A stretch of 64,000 bases of DNA from Paludibacter sp. 47-17 (lineage in GTDB: Bacteria > Bacteroidota > Bacteroidia > Bacteroidales > Paludibacteraceae), in NCBI GenBank assembly GCA_001898935.1, contig MKVT01000014.1, forward strand, positions 248,001 to 312,000. Reading direction: 5' to 3'. A model generated the notes under the pieces. It did not search any database, had not been told where the DNA came from, and was given only the letters and a program-made list of their open reading frames with translations. Every line of letters starts with the position of its first letter. Within the stretch, counting starts at the first letter, position 1. The translations under genes and the position numbers were made by a program. Shown here piece by piece: positions 27,090 through 36,011 of this stretch.

Positions 27090-28421
27090 ATGATTCAATT
27101 TCCTGCATTATTTGAAGAACGGAGCCGCGATTTACTTGGTTCCGATTACGACTTGTTGAAAGAAGCCTTACATGCGGCAGCTCCGGTGAGCATCCGCCTC
27201 AACGACCGGATGCCCGGATATCGGTGCAACGGCGAAACAGTCCCCTGGAACGAAGCAGGAATATACCTCGAAAACAGGCCCCTTTTCACAGCCGATCCCT
27301 TGTTGCATGCAGGTGTATATTATGTCCAGGAAGCCAGCTCCATGTTTCTCGGCGAAGTCATACGCCAGCTTGCTCCCGGTGCCCGGTGCGCCCTCGATCT
27401 GTGTGCCGCTCCCGGAGGAAAATCCACCCTCCTCAGCCAAACATTGAATCCGGACAGCTTACTGGTAAGCAACGAAATAGTGCGCAGCCGCGCGATGATA
27501 CTGGCCGAAAATCTTATCAAATGGGGAAATGCTCCTATTGCCGTCACCAACAATACTCCGGCCGACTTCCAACGGTTGCCTTCCTTTTTCGATCTCATGG
27601 TGGTGGATGCCCCCTGTTCGGGCGAAGGTATGTTCCGCAAGGATCCCGATGCCATTACCGAATGGAGCCTGGCCAATGTAACCAACTGCGCCATACGCCA
27701 GCAACAGATACTTACCGACGCATGGGACGCTCTTCAAACCGGCGGGATCTTAATTTACAGCACCTGCACCTACAACCGGGAGGAAAACGAGGAGACCATC
27801 GACTTTATTTGTCGCGAACTGGGCGCCGAATTCCTCGAAATAAACACCAGCCGGTTTGAAGGAATCGAGTTCTCCGGAAAAGGATACCGCTTTTATCCTC
27901 ACCGAATAAAAGGAGAAGGTTTTTTCATCGCCGCGCTGCGCAAAACAGCAGCATCGCCGGCTGCTAAGCGGATCAGAAACGATGTAAAAAAAACACCTTT
28001 CAAGGCCACCGGCCTGCTCCGCGAATTCCTTCTGCCGTCGGCCGGCATGACCCTATTCGACAACGGACAGCAAATCATCGCATTACCGGAGAAATGGAAA
28101 GAAGAATTACTGTTTATACGCTCCCAGCTCCACTGCCTGCTGACGGGAATCGACATGGCCGAACGAAAAGGCAAAGACCTGATTCCCGCACATCAACTTG
28201 CCTTATCTAAATTACTCAACCGGCAACACATCGCTCAGGCGGAAATCGACCTGCCTACCGCGCTCAGTTATCTGAAACGGGAAGCCATCACCCTCCACAA
28301 TGCACCCATGGGCTATGTGCTGGTGTGCTACCGGCAACAGGCGCTGGGCTGGGTAAAAAACCTCGGAAACCGAAGCAACAACCTCTATCCTCAACACTGG
28401 CGAATAAGAATGAATGTATGA
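27090..28421 (+). CDS. rRNA (cytosine-C5-)-methyltransferase, RsmF/NOL1-NOP2-Sun type
   Basis: 443 residues. SAM-dependent m5C methyltransferase: SAM motif ALDLCAAPGGKSTLL, catalytic motifs DAPCSGEGMFRKDPDA (PC dipeptide) and STCTYNREENEE (TC dipeptide holding the nucleophile Cys). A C-terminal extension (about 300-443) with FLLPSAGMTLF and MGYVLVCYRQQALGWVKN is the RsmF-specific/PUA-like RNA-binding part. Probably methylates 16S or 23S rRNA. It starts 10 bases after the preceding terminator and overlaps the next gene by 4 bases. Confidence 0.88.
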   Translation: MIQFPALFEERSRDLLGSDYDLLKEALHAAAPVSIRLNDRMPGYRCNGETVPWNEAGIYLENRPLFTADPLLHAGVYYVQEASSMFLGEVIRQLAPGARCALDLCAAPGGKSTLLSQTLNPDSLLVSNEIVRSRAMILAENLIKWGNAPIAVTNNTPADFQRLPSFFDLMVVDAPCSGEGMFRKDPDAITEWSLANVTNCAIRQQQILTDAWDALQTGGILIYSTCTYNREENEETIDFICRELGAEFLEINTSRFEGIEFSGKGYRFYPHRIKGEGFFIAALRKTAASPAAKRIRNDVKKTPFKATGLLREFLLPSAGMTLFDNGQQIIALPEKWKEELLFIRSQLHCLLTGIDMAERKGKDLIPAHQLALSKLLNRQHIAQAEIDLPTALSYLKREAITLHNAPMGYVLVCYRQQALGWVKNLGNRSNNLYPQHWRIRMNV

Positions 28422-29170
28422 TACGACTCACTTTTCTGGGTACCGGCACTTCCACCGGCATTCCGCTGATCGGCTGCAACTGCGCTACCTGCCAATCGAC
28501 CGACGCAAAGGATAAACGCCTGCGGGCTTCGGCGCTGGTCGAAACGGACACAGAAACCCTCCTGATCGACGCCGGTCCCGACTTCCGGCAACAACTGCTC
28601 CGGCAACCGGTTACACATATCGACGGAATCCTGATCACGCACGATCACTACGATCATGTGGGCGGCCTCGACGATGTGCGTCCCCTGGGAAACGTACACC
28701 TCTATGCCGAAGACTATGTTTTGAAATCAATTCACCGCACCATGCCCTATTGTTTTGCCGAAAAACCTTATCCGGGAGTGCCGCGGATCGAATTACACCC
28801 CATTTCGACCGAACCGTTAAAAATTGGAACAACATTTGTACAGCCGCTCCGGGCCATGCATGCACGCCTGCCAATACTCGGTTACCGGATCGGTGGCCTG
28901 GCTTATCTTACTGATGTAAAAACACTGCCCGATGAAACAATCGAAGCGTTGCAAGAGCTCGACACCCTGGTGATAAACGCACTCAGGCACGAACCCCATA
29001 TTGCTCACATCACGCTGGAAGAAGCCATACTACTTGCTGAAAAAACAGGTGCACGACAAACTTTTTTCACACATTTCAGCCACGATATTGGCAAACATGA
29101 AATAGTTTCATTAATTTTGCCGGAAAACATGCATCTGGCATACGACGGATTACAAGTAATTATCGATTAG
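28418..29170 (+). CDS. MBL-fold metallo-hydrolase (PhnP-like)
   Basis: 250 residues from ATG 28418, which overlaps the stop of the methyltransferase gene (ATGA). Metallo-beta-lactamase fold with FLGTGTSTGIPLIGC at the N-terminus, the HDHYDHVGGLDD metal motif (HxHxDH), a later His in RAMHARLPILGYRIG, and FFTHFSHDIG. The N-terminal GCNCATCQS cysteines are typical of the PhnP/RNase Z-like phosphodiesterase group. The physiological substrate is unknown; coupling to an RNA methyltransferase hints at nucleotide or RNA processing. Confidence 0.85.
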   Translation: MIRLTFLGTGTSTGIPLIGCNCATCQSTDAKDKRLRASALVETDTETLLIDAGPDFRQQLLRQPVTHIDGILITHDHYDHVGGLDDVRPLGNVHLYAEDYVLKSIHRTMPYCFAEKPYPGVPRIELHPISTEPLKIGTTFVQPLRAMHARLPILGYRIGGLAYLTDVKTLPDETIEALQELDTLVINALRHEPHIAHITLEEAILLAEKTGARQTFFTHFSHDIGKHEIVSLILPENMHLAYDGLQVIID

Positions 29171-29184
29171 CATTTCTCTGCCTT

Positions 29185-30240
29185 ATGATTAACTCATCAT
29201 CGTTGTTTTACCGGTTTACACTTAGTGCGGCAGTAGCGTTGCTCAGCTCCTGCTCGAGCATGCTTTTTACCAGTATCGATATCCTGCGGCCTGCAAAGGT
29301 TACATTTCCCACCGAGGTCACCAATGTGGTTCTCATCAACAACTCCGTAGTACAATCGCCCGACTACGGACATACCACACAGGAACTCAACCAGCGCGAA
29401 CGGGCCGTGAACGTCCCTACCGACAGCCTCTCCATTTATGCATTGGCTTCGCTTGCCGAAGGATTGGTCGAAAAAGAGTTCTTCAGCAGCGTGAGTCTCG
29501 AGCCCAACAGCATCAATACCGGTACTTACTTCAGCGTTCCGACTCCTCCCGAACGTGAAAAAATCGAAGCAGCGGCCACCCGTAACCGGGCCGAGGGAGT
29601 TATTTCGCTCAACCGAATTCTGGTGAACGATAAACAGGGCCTGGTGTTTGATCAGGAATACAATCTGTTTGTCGGATACCTGGAAGCCATCTACGAAACG
29701 CAATGGAGCATCCATTTCCCGCTGAAAAATCAGATTTACACCTATACTGTCAAAGATACCGTATACTGGGAATCGGAGTCGTATTCGAGGCAACGAGCCA
29801 TGCAGGGGCTGCCCGATCGTAAAAGTGCCTTGATCGACGGGGCATTAATCACAGGCGAAAAATCGGTCAACCGCTTTATACCCTGGTGGGACAAAGTGGA
29901 CCGTTATTTCTTCACCTCCTCGCGTAAAGCATTGAAAGCCGGGATGGATTCGGTCTATTACAAAAACTGGAAGGGAGCTATCGCTACCTGGGAACAAAGT
30001 CTTCAAACGGCTTCCGGAACCATGGTGCGAGCGCAACTGTCGCATAATCTGGCAGTAGTCTATGAAATAACAGGCGATATCCGGCAGGCAAAAGCCTATT
30101 CCGATCAGTCGGTCGAGTATTTGCTGTCGAGCTTTTCAGCAAACTACGACCATTTGATGACCATTGCCAATTACAATGAAGAATTGGAAATTCGTCTGCG
30201 GGAAGTCGATAAAGTAAACCTTCAACTGGGAGAAAAATAA
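29185..30240 (+). CDS. DUF6340-like lipoprotein with C-terminal TPR
   Basis: 351 residues. Lipoprotein signal with lipobox ALLSSC (Cys about residue 22). Middle region about 40-210 has no recognised enzyme motif (SLAEGLVEKEFFSSV, RAEGVISLNRILV). The C-terminal 100 residues look like TPR helices (YYKNWKGAIATWEQSLQ, AQLSHNLAVVYEITGDIRQA). This layout matches the Bacteroidota DUF6340 family of unknown function. Likely periplasmic or outer-membrane anchored. Start 14 bases after the MBL gene suggests one operon. Confidence 0.7.
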   Translation: MINSSSLFYRFTLSAAVALLSSCSSMLFTSIDILRPAKVTFPTEVTNVVLINNSVVQSPDYGHTTQELNQRERAVNVPTDSLSIYALASLAEGLVEKEFFSSVSLEPNSINTGTYFSVPTPPEREKIEAAATRNRAEGVISLNRILVNDKQGLVFDQEYNLFVGYLEAIYETQWSIHFPLKNQIYTYTVKDTVYWESESYSRQRAMQGLPDRKSALIDGALITGEKSVNRFIPWWDKVDRYFFTSSRKALKAGMDSVYYKNWKGAIATWEQSLQTASGTMVRAQLSHNLAVVYEITGDIRQAKAYSDQSVEYLLSSFSANYDHLMTIANYNEELEIRLREVDKVNLQLGEK

Positions 30241-30264
30241 TACAACAACATAATCAATTCTGAC

Positions 30265-31785
30265 ATGCTAACCAACAAGGATTTAGAACTACTTCATCAA
30301 AAAGGAATTACAGAAGAAAAAATCGGCCAACAATTGAAGGAGTTTGCAACCGGGTTTCCGTTTCTGGAAATAATCAGTCCGGCCACCCCCGACCAGGGTG
30401 TATTACAACTCGAGCACGAACAAATAAGTGCCTACCTCGAACGTTGGGACCGCTACCTGCAAAGCGATGCGATTATCATGAAGTTTGTGCCTGCTTCGGG
30501 TGCGGCCAGTCGTATGTTTAAAGATTTGTTTGAATTTCTGTCGGGCGAATCGGAGGTACCCACCCGGCCGGCCGAAATTCAGTTCTTCGACAATATAACC
30601 AATTTCGCCTTTTACAAGCTGCTCGACCAGGCCTGCCGGGCAACATCGGGCAAAACGATAACGGAACTGCTGCAGGAGGGAGCTTACAAAACCATCGTGG
30701 CCACCTTGCTGAATGCCGACGGCTTGAATTACGGAGCGCTGCCAAAGGGCTTATTACAATTCCACACGTACGACACCTTTACCCGCACTCCTTTCGAAGA
30801 ACATTTATCGGAAGGCGCCTTATATGCTATGAACAAACAAAGTGAAGTGAACATTCACTTCACCGTATCGAGCGAACATCGCCCTTTGTTCCAGCAACAC
30901 CTGGCGGAAGTACGGCCCGTTTACGAAGAAAGCCTGGGAGCAAAATTCAATCTCGGGTTTTCCGAACAAAAGCCTTCGACCGATACCATAGCTGCCGATG
31001 AGCACAACGAGCCCTTCCGCGAAGACGGCAAACTGGTATTTCGTCCGGGAGGACATGGCGCACTCATCGAGAACCTGAACGACCTGGATGCCGACATTAT
31101 TTTTATTAAAAATATCGATAATATCGTTCCCGATGCCCGTAAGAATCCGACTGTTATTTATAAAAAGATGCTGGCAGGACTGTTGGTCAGTGTGCAGGAG
31201 AAAAGTTTCGGATACCTCCGGGAAATGGACGAAGGACTGTTGCCCGACGAACGTCTGTGGGAGATTGCCGGTTTTTGCGAACAGGAGCTGAACAATATAC
31301 ATCCGGGGATTGCCGAGATAGAGGGTGAAGCGCTGCAGGAGTACCTGTATGCGAAGTTGAACCGGCCGATCAGGGTGTGCGGCATGGTGCCCAACACCGG
31401 GGAACCGGGAGGCGGCCCTTTCCTGACCGTTAATGCGGACGGAACTATTTCGCCCCAAATTCTGGAGAGTTCGCAAATTGATTTAAAGAATCCTGTAGAA
31501 AAGGCAAAGATGATGCGTTCGACACACTTCAATCCGGTCGATCTGGTTTGCGCTGTCCGTAACTACAAGGGTGAAAAGTACGACTTACTTCGGTATGTCG
31601 ATCATACTACCGGTTTTATTTCGCTGAAGTCGAAGGGAGGTAAGGAGTTGAAAGCGCTGGAGCTTCCGGGTTTGTGGAACGGATCGATGTCCGACTGGAA
31701 TACCCTATTTGTAGAAGTTCCGCTCGAAACCTTTAATCCGGTTAAAACCGTAAACGATTTGCTACGACAGGAACACCAGTTTTAA
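30265..31785 (+). CDS. DUF4301 family protein
   Basis: 506 residues, no signal peptide. The whole length resembles the Bacteroidota DUF4301 family. The stretch KFVPASGAASRMFKDLFEF near residue 75 looks like a nucleotidyltransferase-type Gly-rich loop, and later RPGGHGALIENLND, IIFIKNIDNIVPD and GMVPNTGEPGGGPF resemble sugar-nucleotide pyrophosphorylase segments; a nucleotidyltransferase activity is therefore possible but is inference. It starts 24 bases after the lipoprotein gene and converges with yebC. Confidence 0.82.
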   Translation: MLTNKDLELLHQKGITEEKIGQQLKEFATGFPFLEIISPATPDQGVLQLEHEQISAYLERWDRYLQSDAIIMKFVPASGAASRMFKDLFEFLSGESEVPTRPAEIQFFDNITNFAFYKLLDQACRATSGKTITELLQEGAYKTIVATLLNADGLNYGALPKGLLQFHTYDTFTRTPFEEHLSEGALYAMNKQSEVNIHFTVSSEHRPLFQQHLAEVRPVYEESLGAKFNLGFSEQKPSTDTIAADEHNEPFREDGKLVFRPGGHGALIENLNDLDADIIFIKNIDNIVPDARKNPTVIYKKMLAGLLVSVQEKSFGYLREMDEGLLPDERLWEIAGFCEQELNNIHPGIAEIEGEALQEYLYAKLNRPIRVCGMVPNTGEPGGGPFLTVNADGTISPQILESSQIDLKNPVEKAKMMRSTHFNPVDLVCAVRNYKGEKYDLLRYVDHTTGFISLKSKGGKELKALELPGLWNGSMSDWNTLFVEVPLETFNPVKTVNDLLRQEHQF

Positions 31786-31792
31786 GGAAGGA

Positions 31793-31836
31793 TTGCGGGC
31801 GATTGGTAGACTTACCGTCCAGCCAATCGCCCGCAA
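31793..31836. terminator. inverted repeat/terminator between the DUF4301 gene and yebC
   Basis: TTGCGGGCGATTGG (31793-31806) and CCAATCGCCCGCAA (31823-31836) form a perfect 14-bp stem with a 16-base loop, between two convergent genes. T runs are weak (TCCTTAATC), so termination in both directions is likely but not ideal. Confidence 0.65.
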
Positions 31837-31843
31837 CCGGTCC

Positions 31844-32560
31844 TTAATCTTCGCTCATATTATGAAAAACATTTTGCACATCTTCATCGTCCTCAATTTT
31901 ATCGAGTAATTTCTGAACCTGGGCTTTTTGTTCTTCATTCAATTCTTTTATATCGTTCGGGATACGTTCGAATTCGGCCGAATGGATCTCGAAACCATTT
32001 TCTTCCAGGTGTTTTTGAATCGACGAATACGATTGAAACTCACCATAAAGTACGATACCGTCCTCATCTTCCACCAATTCGTCCACCCCATAATCGATCA
32101 GTTCCAGCTCAAGATCTTCGAGCGAAACCCCTTCTTTAGCTGAAATTTTAAACACGCATTTATGTTCGAAGAGGAACTGCAGCGAACCTGTCGTTCCCAG
32201 CGATCCGCCGTAGCGATTGAAATAACTACGGATATTGGCCACGGTGCGGGTTGGATTATCGGTAGCGGTTTCGACTACAATAGCGATTCCATTCGGACCA
32301 TAGCCCTCATACACCATTTCTTTGTAGTCGGCCTCATCCTTCGAAGTGGCCTTTTTAATCGCCCGTTCCACATTTTCCTTGGGCATGTTTTCCTTTTTCG
32401 ATTGCTGAACCAGCACACGCAGGCGGGGATTTGTTTCAGGATCGGGTCCTCCTTCACGGGCTGCAATCGTGATTTGTTTGCCAAGCTTGGTAAACACGCG
32501 GGCCATATTACCCCAGCGTTTCATCTTGGTCGCTTTTCGGTATTCAAACGCTCTTCCCAT
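31844..32560 (-). CDS. YebC/PmpR family protein
   Basis: 238 residues. Conserved YebC N-terminus GRAFEYRKATKMKRWGNMA and the segments REGGPDPETNPRLR, NMPKENVERAIKKA and YEGYGPNGIAIVVE. Known members act as transcriptional regulators or help ribosomes through proline-rich stretches. The C-terminus (NMSED) is acidic. Downstream of rplT but separated by a terminator. Confidence 0.93.
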   Translation of the reverse strand: MGRAFEYRKATKMKRWGNMARVFTKLGKQITIAAREGGPDPETNPRLRVLVQQSKKENMPKENVERAIKKATSKDEADYKEMVYEGYGPNGIAIVVETATDNPTRTVANIRSYFNRYGGSLGTTGSLQFLFEHKCVFKISAKEGVSLEDLELELIDYGVDELVEDEDGIVLYGEFQSYSSIQKHLEENGFEIHSAEFERIPNDIKELNEEQKAQVQKLLDKIEDDEDVQNVFHNMSED

Positions 32561-32575
32561 AAAAATTTATGATTA

Positions 32576-32608
32576 AAAAAAGGGGTTGAAAGCTCAACAC
32601 CCTTTTTA
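32576..32608 (-). terminator. terminator after rplT
   Basis: On the minus strand AAAAAGGG-TGTTGA pairs with TCAA-CCCC-TTTTT around a short loop and ends in seven T. It ends the infC-rpmI-rplT operon. Confidence 0.8.
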
Positions 32609-32628
32609 GTTATGTAAATAAGTTACGC

Positions 32629-32979
32629 TTATGCGTTTTTAGCTTTCTGTACGATAGCCTGAAATGCTTCAGGATGGTTCATTGCTAAGTCGGCCAATAC
32701 CTTACGGTTCATTTCGATTCCGGCTTTATGCAAAGCGCCCATCAATTTCGAATACGACATACCTTCCAGGCGGGCAGCAGCATTAATACGCTGAATCCAT
32801 AAAGCGCGGAAGTTCCGTTTTTTGTTTTTACGATCGCGGTAAGCATACTGCAATCCTTTTTCCCAGGTATTTTTAGCAACGGTCCAAACATTGCGGCGGC
32901 CTCCGAAATACCCCCGGGTAAGGCTCAAAATTCTTTTTCTTCTTTTACGTGAAGCAACGTGATTAACTGATCTTGGCAT
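32629..32979 (-). CDS. rplT: 50S ribosomal protein L20
   Basis: 116 residues, normal length. Very basic N-terminus [20 protein letters not shown] and [16 protein letters not shown], then [20 protein letters not shown], all typical. L20 binds 23S rRNA early in assembly and in other bacteria represses its own operon by binding the mRNA. The gap to rpmI (113 bp) is unusually long and contains a hairpin, leaving room for such control. Confidence 0.97.
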   Translation of the reverse strand: MPRSVNHVASRKRRKRILSLTRGYFGGRRNVWTVAKNTWEKGLQYAYRDRKNKKRNFRALWIQRINAAARLEGMSYSKLMGALHKAGIEMNRKVLADLAMNHPEAFQAIVQKAKNA

Positions 32980-33060
32980 AATAAAAATGATTTGTGAATG
33001 TCAGCGTTCCACGATCCGGGATACTTAAAGCTGAAGTCATTCTGTTTTAAACTTAAAAAG

Positions 33061-33094
33061 AAAAAATGGGAATTTAAAGGTCGTTCGGCCCATT
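33061..33094 (-). promoter_or_regulatory. hairpin with T tract between rpmI and rplT
   Basis: On the minus strand AATGGG pairs with CCCATT followed by further T, with a long loop, starting at the rpmI stop. It could be a partial terminator or attenuator within the ribosomal operon. The stem is short, so support is modest. Confidence 0.35.
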
Positions 33095-33287
33095 AAACGC
33101 AAAGCATTTGTTTAACGTTTTTCTCGTCAACCTTGGCAACCAGCCCGGTTTGAGTCAGATTACGTTTTTGCTTTGTAGTCTTCTTGGTAAGAATGTGACT
33201 TTTAAATGCATGTTTTCTCTTGATTTTTCCTGATCCGGTAAGGGCGAACCTCTTTTTGGCACCGGAGTTAGTCTTCATTTTTGGCAT
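33093..33287 (-). CDS. rpmI: 50S ribosomal protein L35
   Basis: 64 residues, start [20 protein letters not shown], a textbook L35 N-terminus, followed by [17 protein letters not shown]. Second gene of infC-rpmI-rplT, 62 bp after infC. Confidence 0.97.
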   Translation of the reverse strand: MPKMKTNSGAKKRFALTGSGKIKRKHAFKSHILTKKTTKQKRNLTQTGLVAKVDEKNVKQMLCV

Positions 33288-33349
33288 TTCTCTTTATTTA
33301 TTTATGTTTAAACTATCTACTCGTTCCCTTCCCGGGACCAAGTAAGGTC

Positions 33350-33910
33350 TTATTTTTTATCTTTTTTAGGCGAAATGGTGATAATCATGCGTTTCCCTTC
33401 CAATTGCGGTAACTGTTCGGGCTTACCCAGTTCCTCCAGCTCTTGTGCAAATCGCGCCAACAAGGTTTCGCCCTGATCTTTAAACAGAATCGAACGTCCC
33501 TTGAAAAACACATAAGCCTTTACCTTGAAACCTTCCTTGAGGAATCCTTGTGCATGCTTCAGCTTAAAATTGAAATCATGATCATCGGTTTGCGGCCCGA
33601 AACGTATTTCCTTGACGATTACTTTGGTCGAATTGGCTTTACGCTCCTTCTCCTTTTTCTTCTGTTGATACAGAAATTTCTGATAATCGATGATTTTACA
33701 CACAGGCGGCACGGCACTTGGCGAAATTTCCACCAAATCCAACTCCAAACCATCTGCTATTCTAATGGCTTCGTCGATGGAATAAACGCCGGTTTCGACA
33801 TTTTCTCCTACCAACCGGACTTCCTTCACCCCTTTTATTTTCTCGTTAATCCGATGGGGCATTTCTTTTTCCGGCGCTTTACGCTGTCTGATAATCAATT
33901 GTTTAGCTAT
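33350..33910 (-). CDS. infC: translation initiation factor IF-3 (probable ATA start)
   Basis: About 186 residues. IF-3 binds the 30S subunit and rejects non-standard start codons. Family motifs: [63 protein letters not shown]. There is no ATG at the N-terminus. The frame has TTG at 33898, ATT at 33895 and ATA at 33910. ATA is preceded at 9 bases by a perfect AGGAGG (33925-33920), rare in this genome, and reads (M)AKQ; I favour it. A rare start codon is the known device for IF-3 autoregulation. Confidence 0.85.
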   Translation of the reverse strand: MAKQLIIRQRKAPEKEMPHRINEKIKGVKEVRLVGENVETGVYSIDEAIRIADGLELDLVEISPSAVPPVCKIIDYQKFLYQQKKKEKERKANSTKVIVKEIRFGPQTDDHDFNFKLKHAQGFLKEGFKVKAYVFFKGRSILFKDQGETLLARFAQELEELGKPEQLPQLEGKRMIITISPKKDKK

Positions 33911-33919
33911 TGCTTGTTT

Positions 33920-33925
33920 CCTCCT
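33920..33925 (-). promoter_or_regulatory. strong Shine-Dalgarno deciding the infC start
   Basis: The minus strand reads AGGAGG, with a 9-base gap to ATA at 33910-33908. Spacing to the TTG at 33898 would be 21 bases, too far, so the site points to ATA. Confidence 0.6.
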
Positions 33926-33971
33926 AATTTAAGTTAGTAATTCAAGTTTTTCTTTTCGCTTTTTCAGCCCG

Positions 33972-33979
33972 CAAATATA
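33972..33979 (-). promoter_or_regulatory. -7 element of infC-rpmI-rplT
   Basis: The minus strand reads TATATTTG, with a leader of about 55 bases to the infC start. Divergent from the peptidase promoter at 34018-34049. Confidence 0.5.
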
Positions 33980-34017
33980 CGAAATTATTTTTAATTATTA
34001 AATAGATGGTCCAATAT

Positions 34018-34049
34018 TTTGATTTACACGCTATTTTTTCATACATTTG
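34018..34049 (+). promoter_or_regulatory. promoter of the aminopeptidase P gene
   Basis: TTTG (34018-34021), a 20-bp spacer, then TACATTTG (34042-34049): an exact match to both boxes and ideal spacing. The leader is about 17 bases before ATG 34073. Confidence 0.8.
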
Positions 34050-34072
34050 CTCCTATAAAAAATTTACAAATT

Positions 34073-35851
34073 ATGAATAGAATACAACAACGTCTGGGTG
34101 TTTTTCGCGACGAAATGCGAAAGGCGGGTGTAGCTGCCTGCATTATCCCCGGAACCGATCCTCATGCCAGTGAATATATTGCCGATTATTGGAAAGAACG
34201 CGAATGGATAAGCGGATTCGACGGTTCGGCCGGAACAGCTGTGGTGACACTGCACGAAGCGGGATTATGGACCGATTCGCGGTATTTTTTACAGGGTACC
34301 GAACAATTGAAAGGCACCGGTTTCGAGCTCATGAAGATGGGACTGCCCGAAACTCCCGACATGCTTAGCTGGCTGAATCAGGTTCTTAAACCGGGCGAAA
34401 AGGTGGCGGTGAACCCGCAGATGTTTTCGCTCAACTCCTATGCTTCGATGGAGAAAGAACTTTCTATGAACGGTTTACAACTGATATCGGCAGATATTCC
34501 TGCTGCAGCATGGACCGACCGTACTCCGTTGCCGACCGATCCGTTTTTTGTATTCAGCGCCGAAAAGGCCGGGCGAACCTGTGCCGAAAAAATTCAGTCG
34601 GTGCGAAACGAACTGCAAAAAGCACATGCCGATGTAGTTGTGATGAGCGCACTCGACGATATTGCCTGGTTGTTTAATATCCGGGGACGCGATGTTGCTT
34701 ATAATCCGGTGGTGATTGCCTATGCCATGCTGGATGCAAAAAACTGCGTACTGTACCTGGACGACAGAAAGCTGACAGACGATACGGCTGCCTACCTGGC
34801 AGGCGAAAACGTTACAGTAAAACCATACTTGTCGGTGTACGACGATCTGCGTGCTTTGCCTTTACAGAACAAAGTGCTGGTGGATGGAGCGAAGCTGAAT
34901 CAATCGCTGTACGAGGCGATTCCGAAAAGTTGTACGAAAATTAATCAGATGTCGCCGGTATTTAAGCTGAAAGCGATTAAAAACGAAGTTGAACTCGCGG
35001 GCATACGCCAGGCGATGCTGAAAGACGGGGTAGCACTCACCCGGTTTTTTATGTGGCTGGAGGCCAATGTTGCGAGCGGAACGCTCACAGAAGTCGGAAT
35101 TGCTGAAAAATTAGCCGGGTTCCGTGCCGATCAGGGCGATTTCTTCGGCGAGAGTTTCGGCACTATTGCCGGATTTGCCGGGCATGGCGCTATCGTACAC
35201 TACCGTGCCGACGCTGCTTCGGACGCCAGCCTCACCACCGACAATATCCTGCTACTCGATTCGGGAGGCCAGTACCTTCAGGGAACAACCGACATCACCC
35301 GGACTGTCACCTTAGGAAATACAACCGGTCAGCAAAAAACCGACTTCACCCTGGTGCTTAAAGGGCATATCGGTCTGGGTTCGGCCAAGTTCCCCGTGGG
35401 AACCCGCGGTTCGCAGCTCGACATCCTTGCCCGTAAAGCCATGTGGGATCTGGGCATCAACTACGGACACGGAACGGGTCATGGAATCGGACACTTCCTG
35501 AATGTACACGAGGGTCCGCAAAGTATCCGAATGGAAGAAAATCCGATTACACTGCAGCCGGGGATGATCCTTTCCAACGAACCTGGCTTGTACCGTTCCA
35601 ATCAATACGGCATCCGGACCGAAAATTTAGTCCGAGTACGCGAGAGTGTAGCTACGGAATTCGGACAATTCCTCGAATTCGAAACGCTCACGCTCTTCCC
35701 GATCGATAAAAACCTGATCGACCAATCGATGCTCACGCAACAGGAGCTTAACTGGCTCAACAACTATCATCAGGAAGTGTACGATAAACTGGCTCCCATG
35801 CTGATCGCCGACGAACAGGCCTGGTTACGGAATAAAACCAGCGCTTTATAG
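34073..35851 (+). CDS. aminopeptidase P family protein (Xaa-Pro aminopeptidase)
   Basis: 592 residues from ATG 34073, the start that fits the promoter; 18 in-frame codons upstream are leader. M24B metallopeptidase removing N-terminal residues before proline. Three-part architecture: two creatinase-like N-terminal domains (about 1-300: ACIIPGTDPHASEYIADYW) and a pita-bread catalytic domain (about 305-530) with metal ligands in LLLDSGGQY, GTTDITRTV, GHGTGHGIGHFLNVHEGP and SNEPGLY. A C-terminal extension of the long APP1 type is present. Cytoplasmic. Confidence 0.92.
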   Translation: MNRIQQRLGVFRDEMRKAGVAACIIPGTDPHASEYIADYWKEREWISGFDGSAGTAVVTLHEAGLWTDSRYFLQGTEQLKGTGFELMKMGLPETPDMLSWLNQVLKPGEKVAVNPQMFSLNSYASMEKELSMNGLQLISADIPAAAWTDRTPLPTDPFFVFSAEKAGRTCAEKIQSVRNELQKAHADVVVMSALDDIAWLFNIRGRDVAYNPVVIAYAMLDAKNCVLYLDDRKLTDDTAAYLAGENVTVKPYLSVYDDLRALPLQNKVLVDGAKLNQSLYEAIPKSCTKINQMSPVFKLKAIKNEVELAGIRQAMLKDGVALTRFFMWLEANVASGTLTEVGIAEKLAGFRADQGDFFGESFGTIAGFAGHGAIVHYRADAASDASLTTDNILLLDSGGQYLQGTTDITRTVTLGNTTGQQKTDFTLVLKGHIGLGSAKFPVGTRGSQLDILARKAMWDLGINYGHGTGHGIGHFLNVHEGPQSIRMEENPITLQPGMILSNEPGLYRSNQYGIRTENLVRVRESVATEFGQFLEFETLTLFPIDKNLIDQSMLTQQELNWLNNYHQEVYDKLAPMLIADEQAWLRNKTSAL

Positions 35852-35933
35852 CCGACTGGTTGCGGTCGGCTTTCAGCCACCTGCTTAATGTACTAACCCG
35901 AAAAGTCGAAAAGCATCCCTCTTCTTTCACCCC

Positions 35934-35983
35934 TTTTTACGACAGATCCGGCACAAAATATTGAACCGGATCTGTCGTAAAAA
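35934..35983. repeat. perfect 18-bp inverted repeat
   Basis: TTTTTACGACAGATCCGG (35934-35951) is exactly complementary to the bases at 35966-35983, loop of 14. It lies between the convergent aminopeptidase and SQR-like genes. T is on the 5' side and A on the 3' side on both strands, so the base of the stem is A/T paired and no free T tract follows. It may still end transcripts, or be another element. Confidence 0.7.
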
Positions 35984-36011
35984 GGAATGAAAAGCGGGAT
36001 TGACCATTTTT

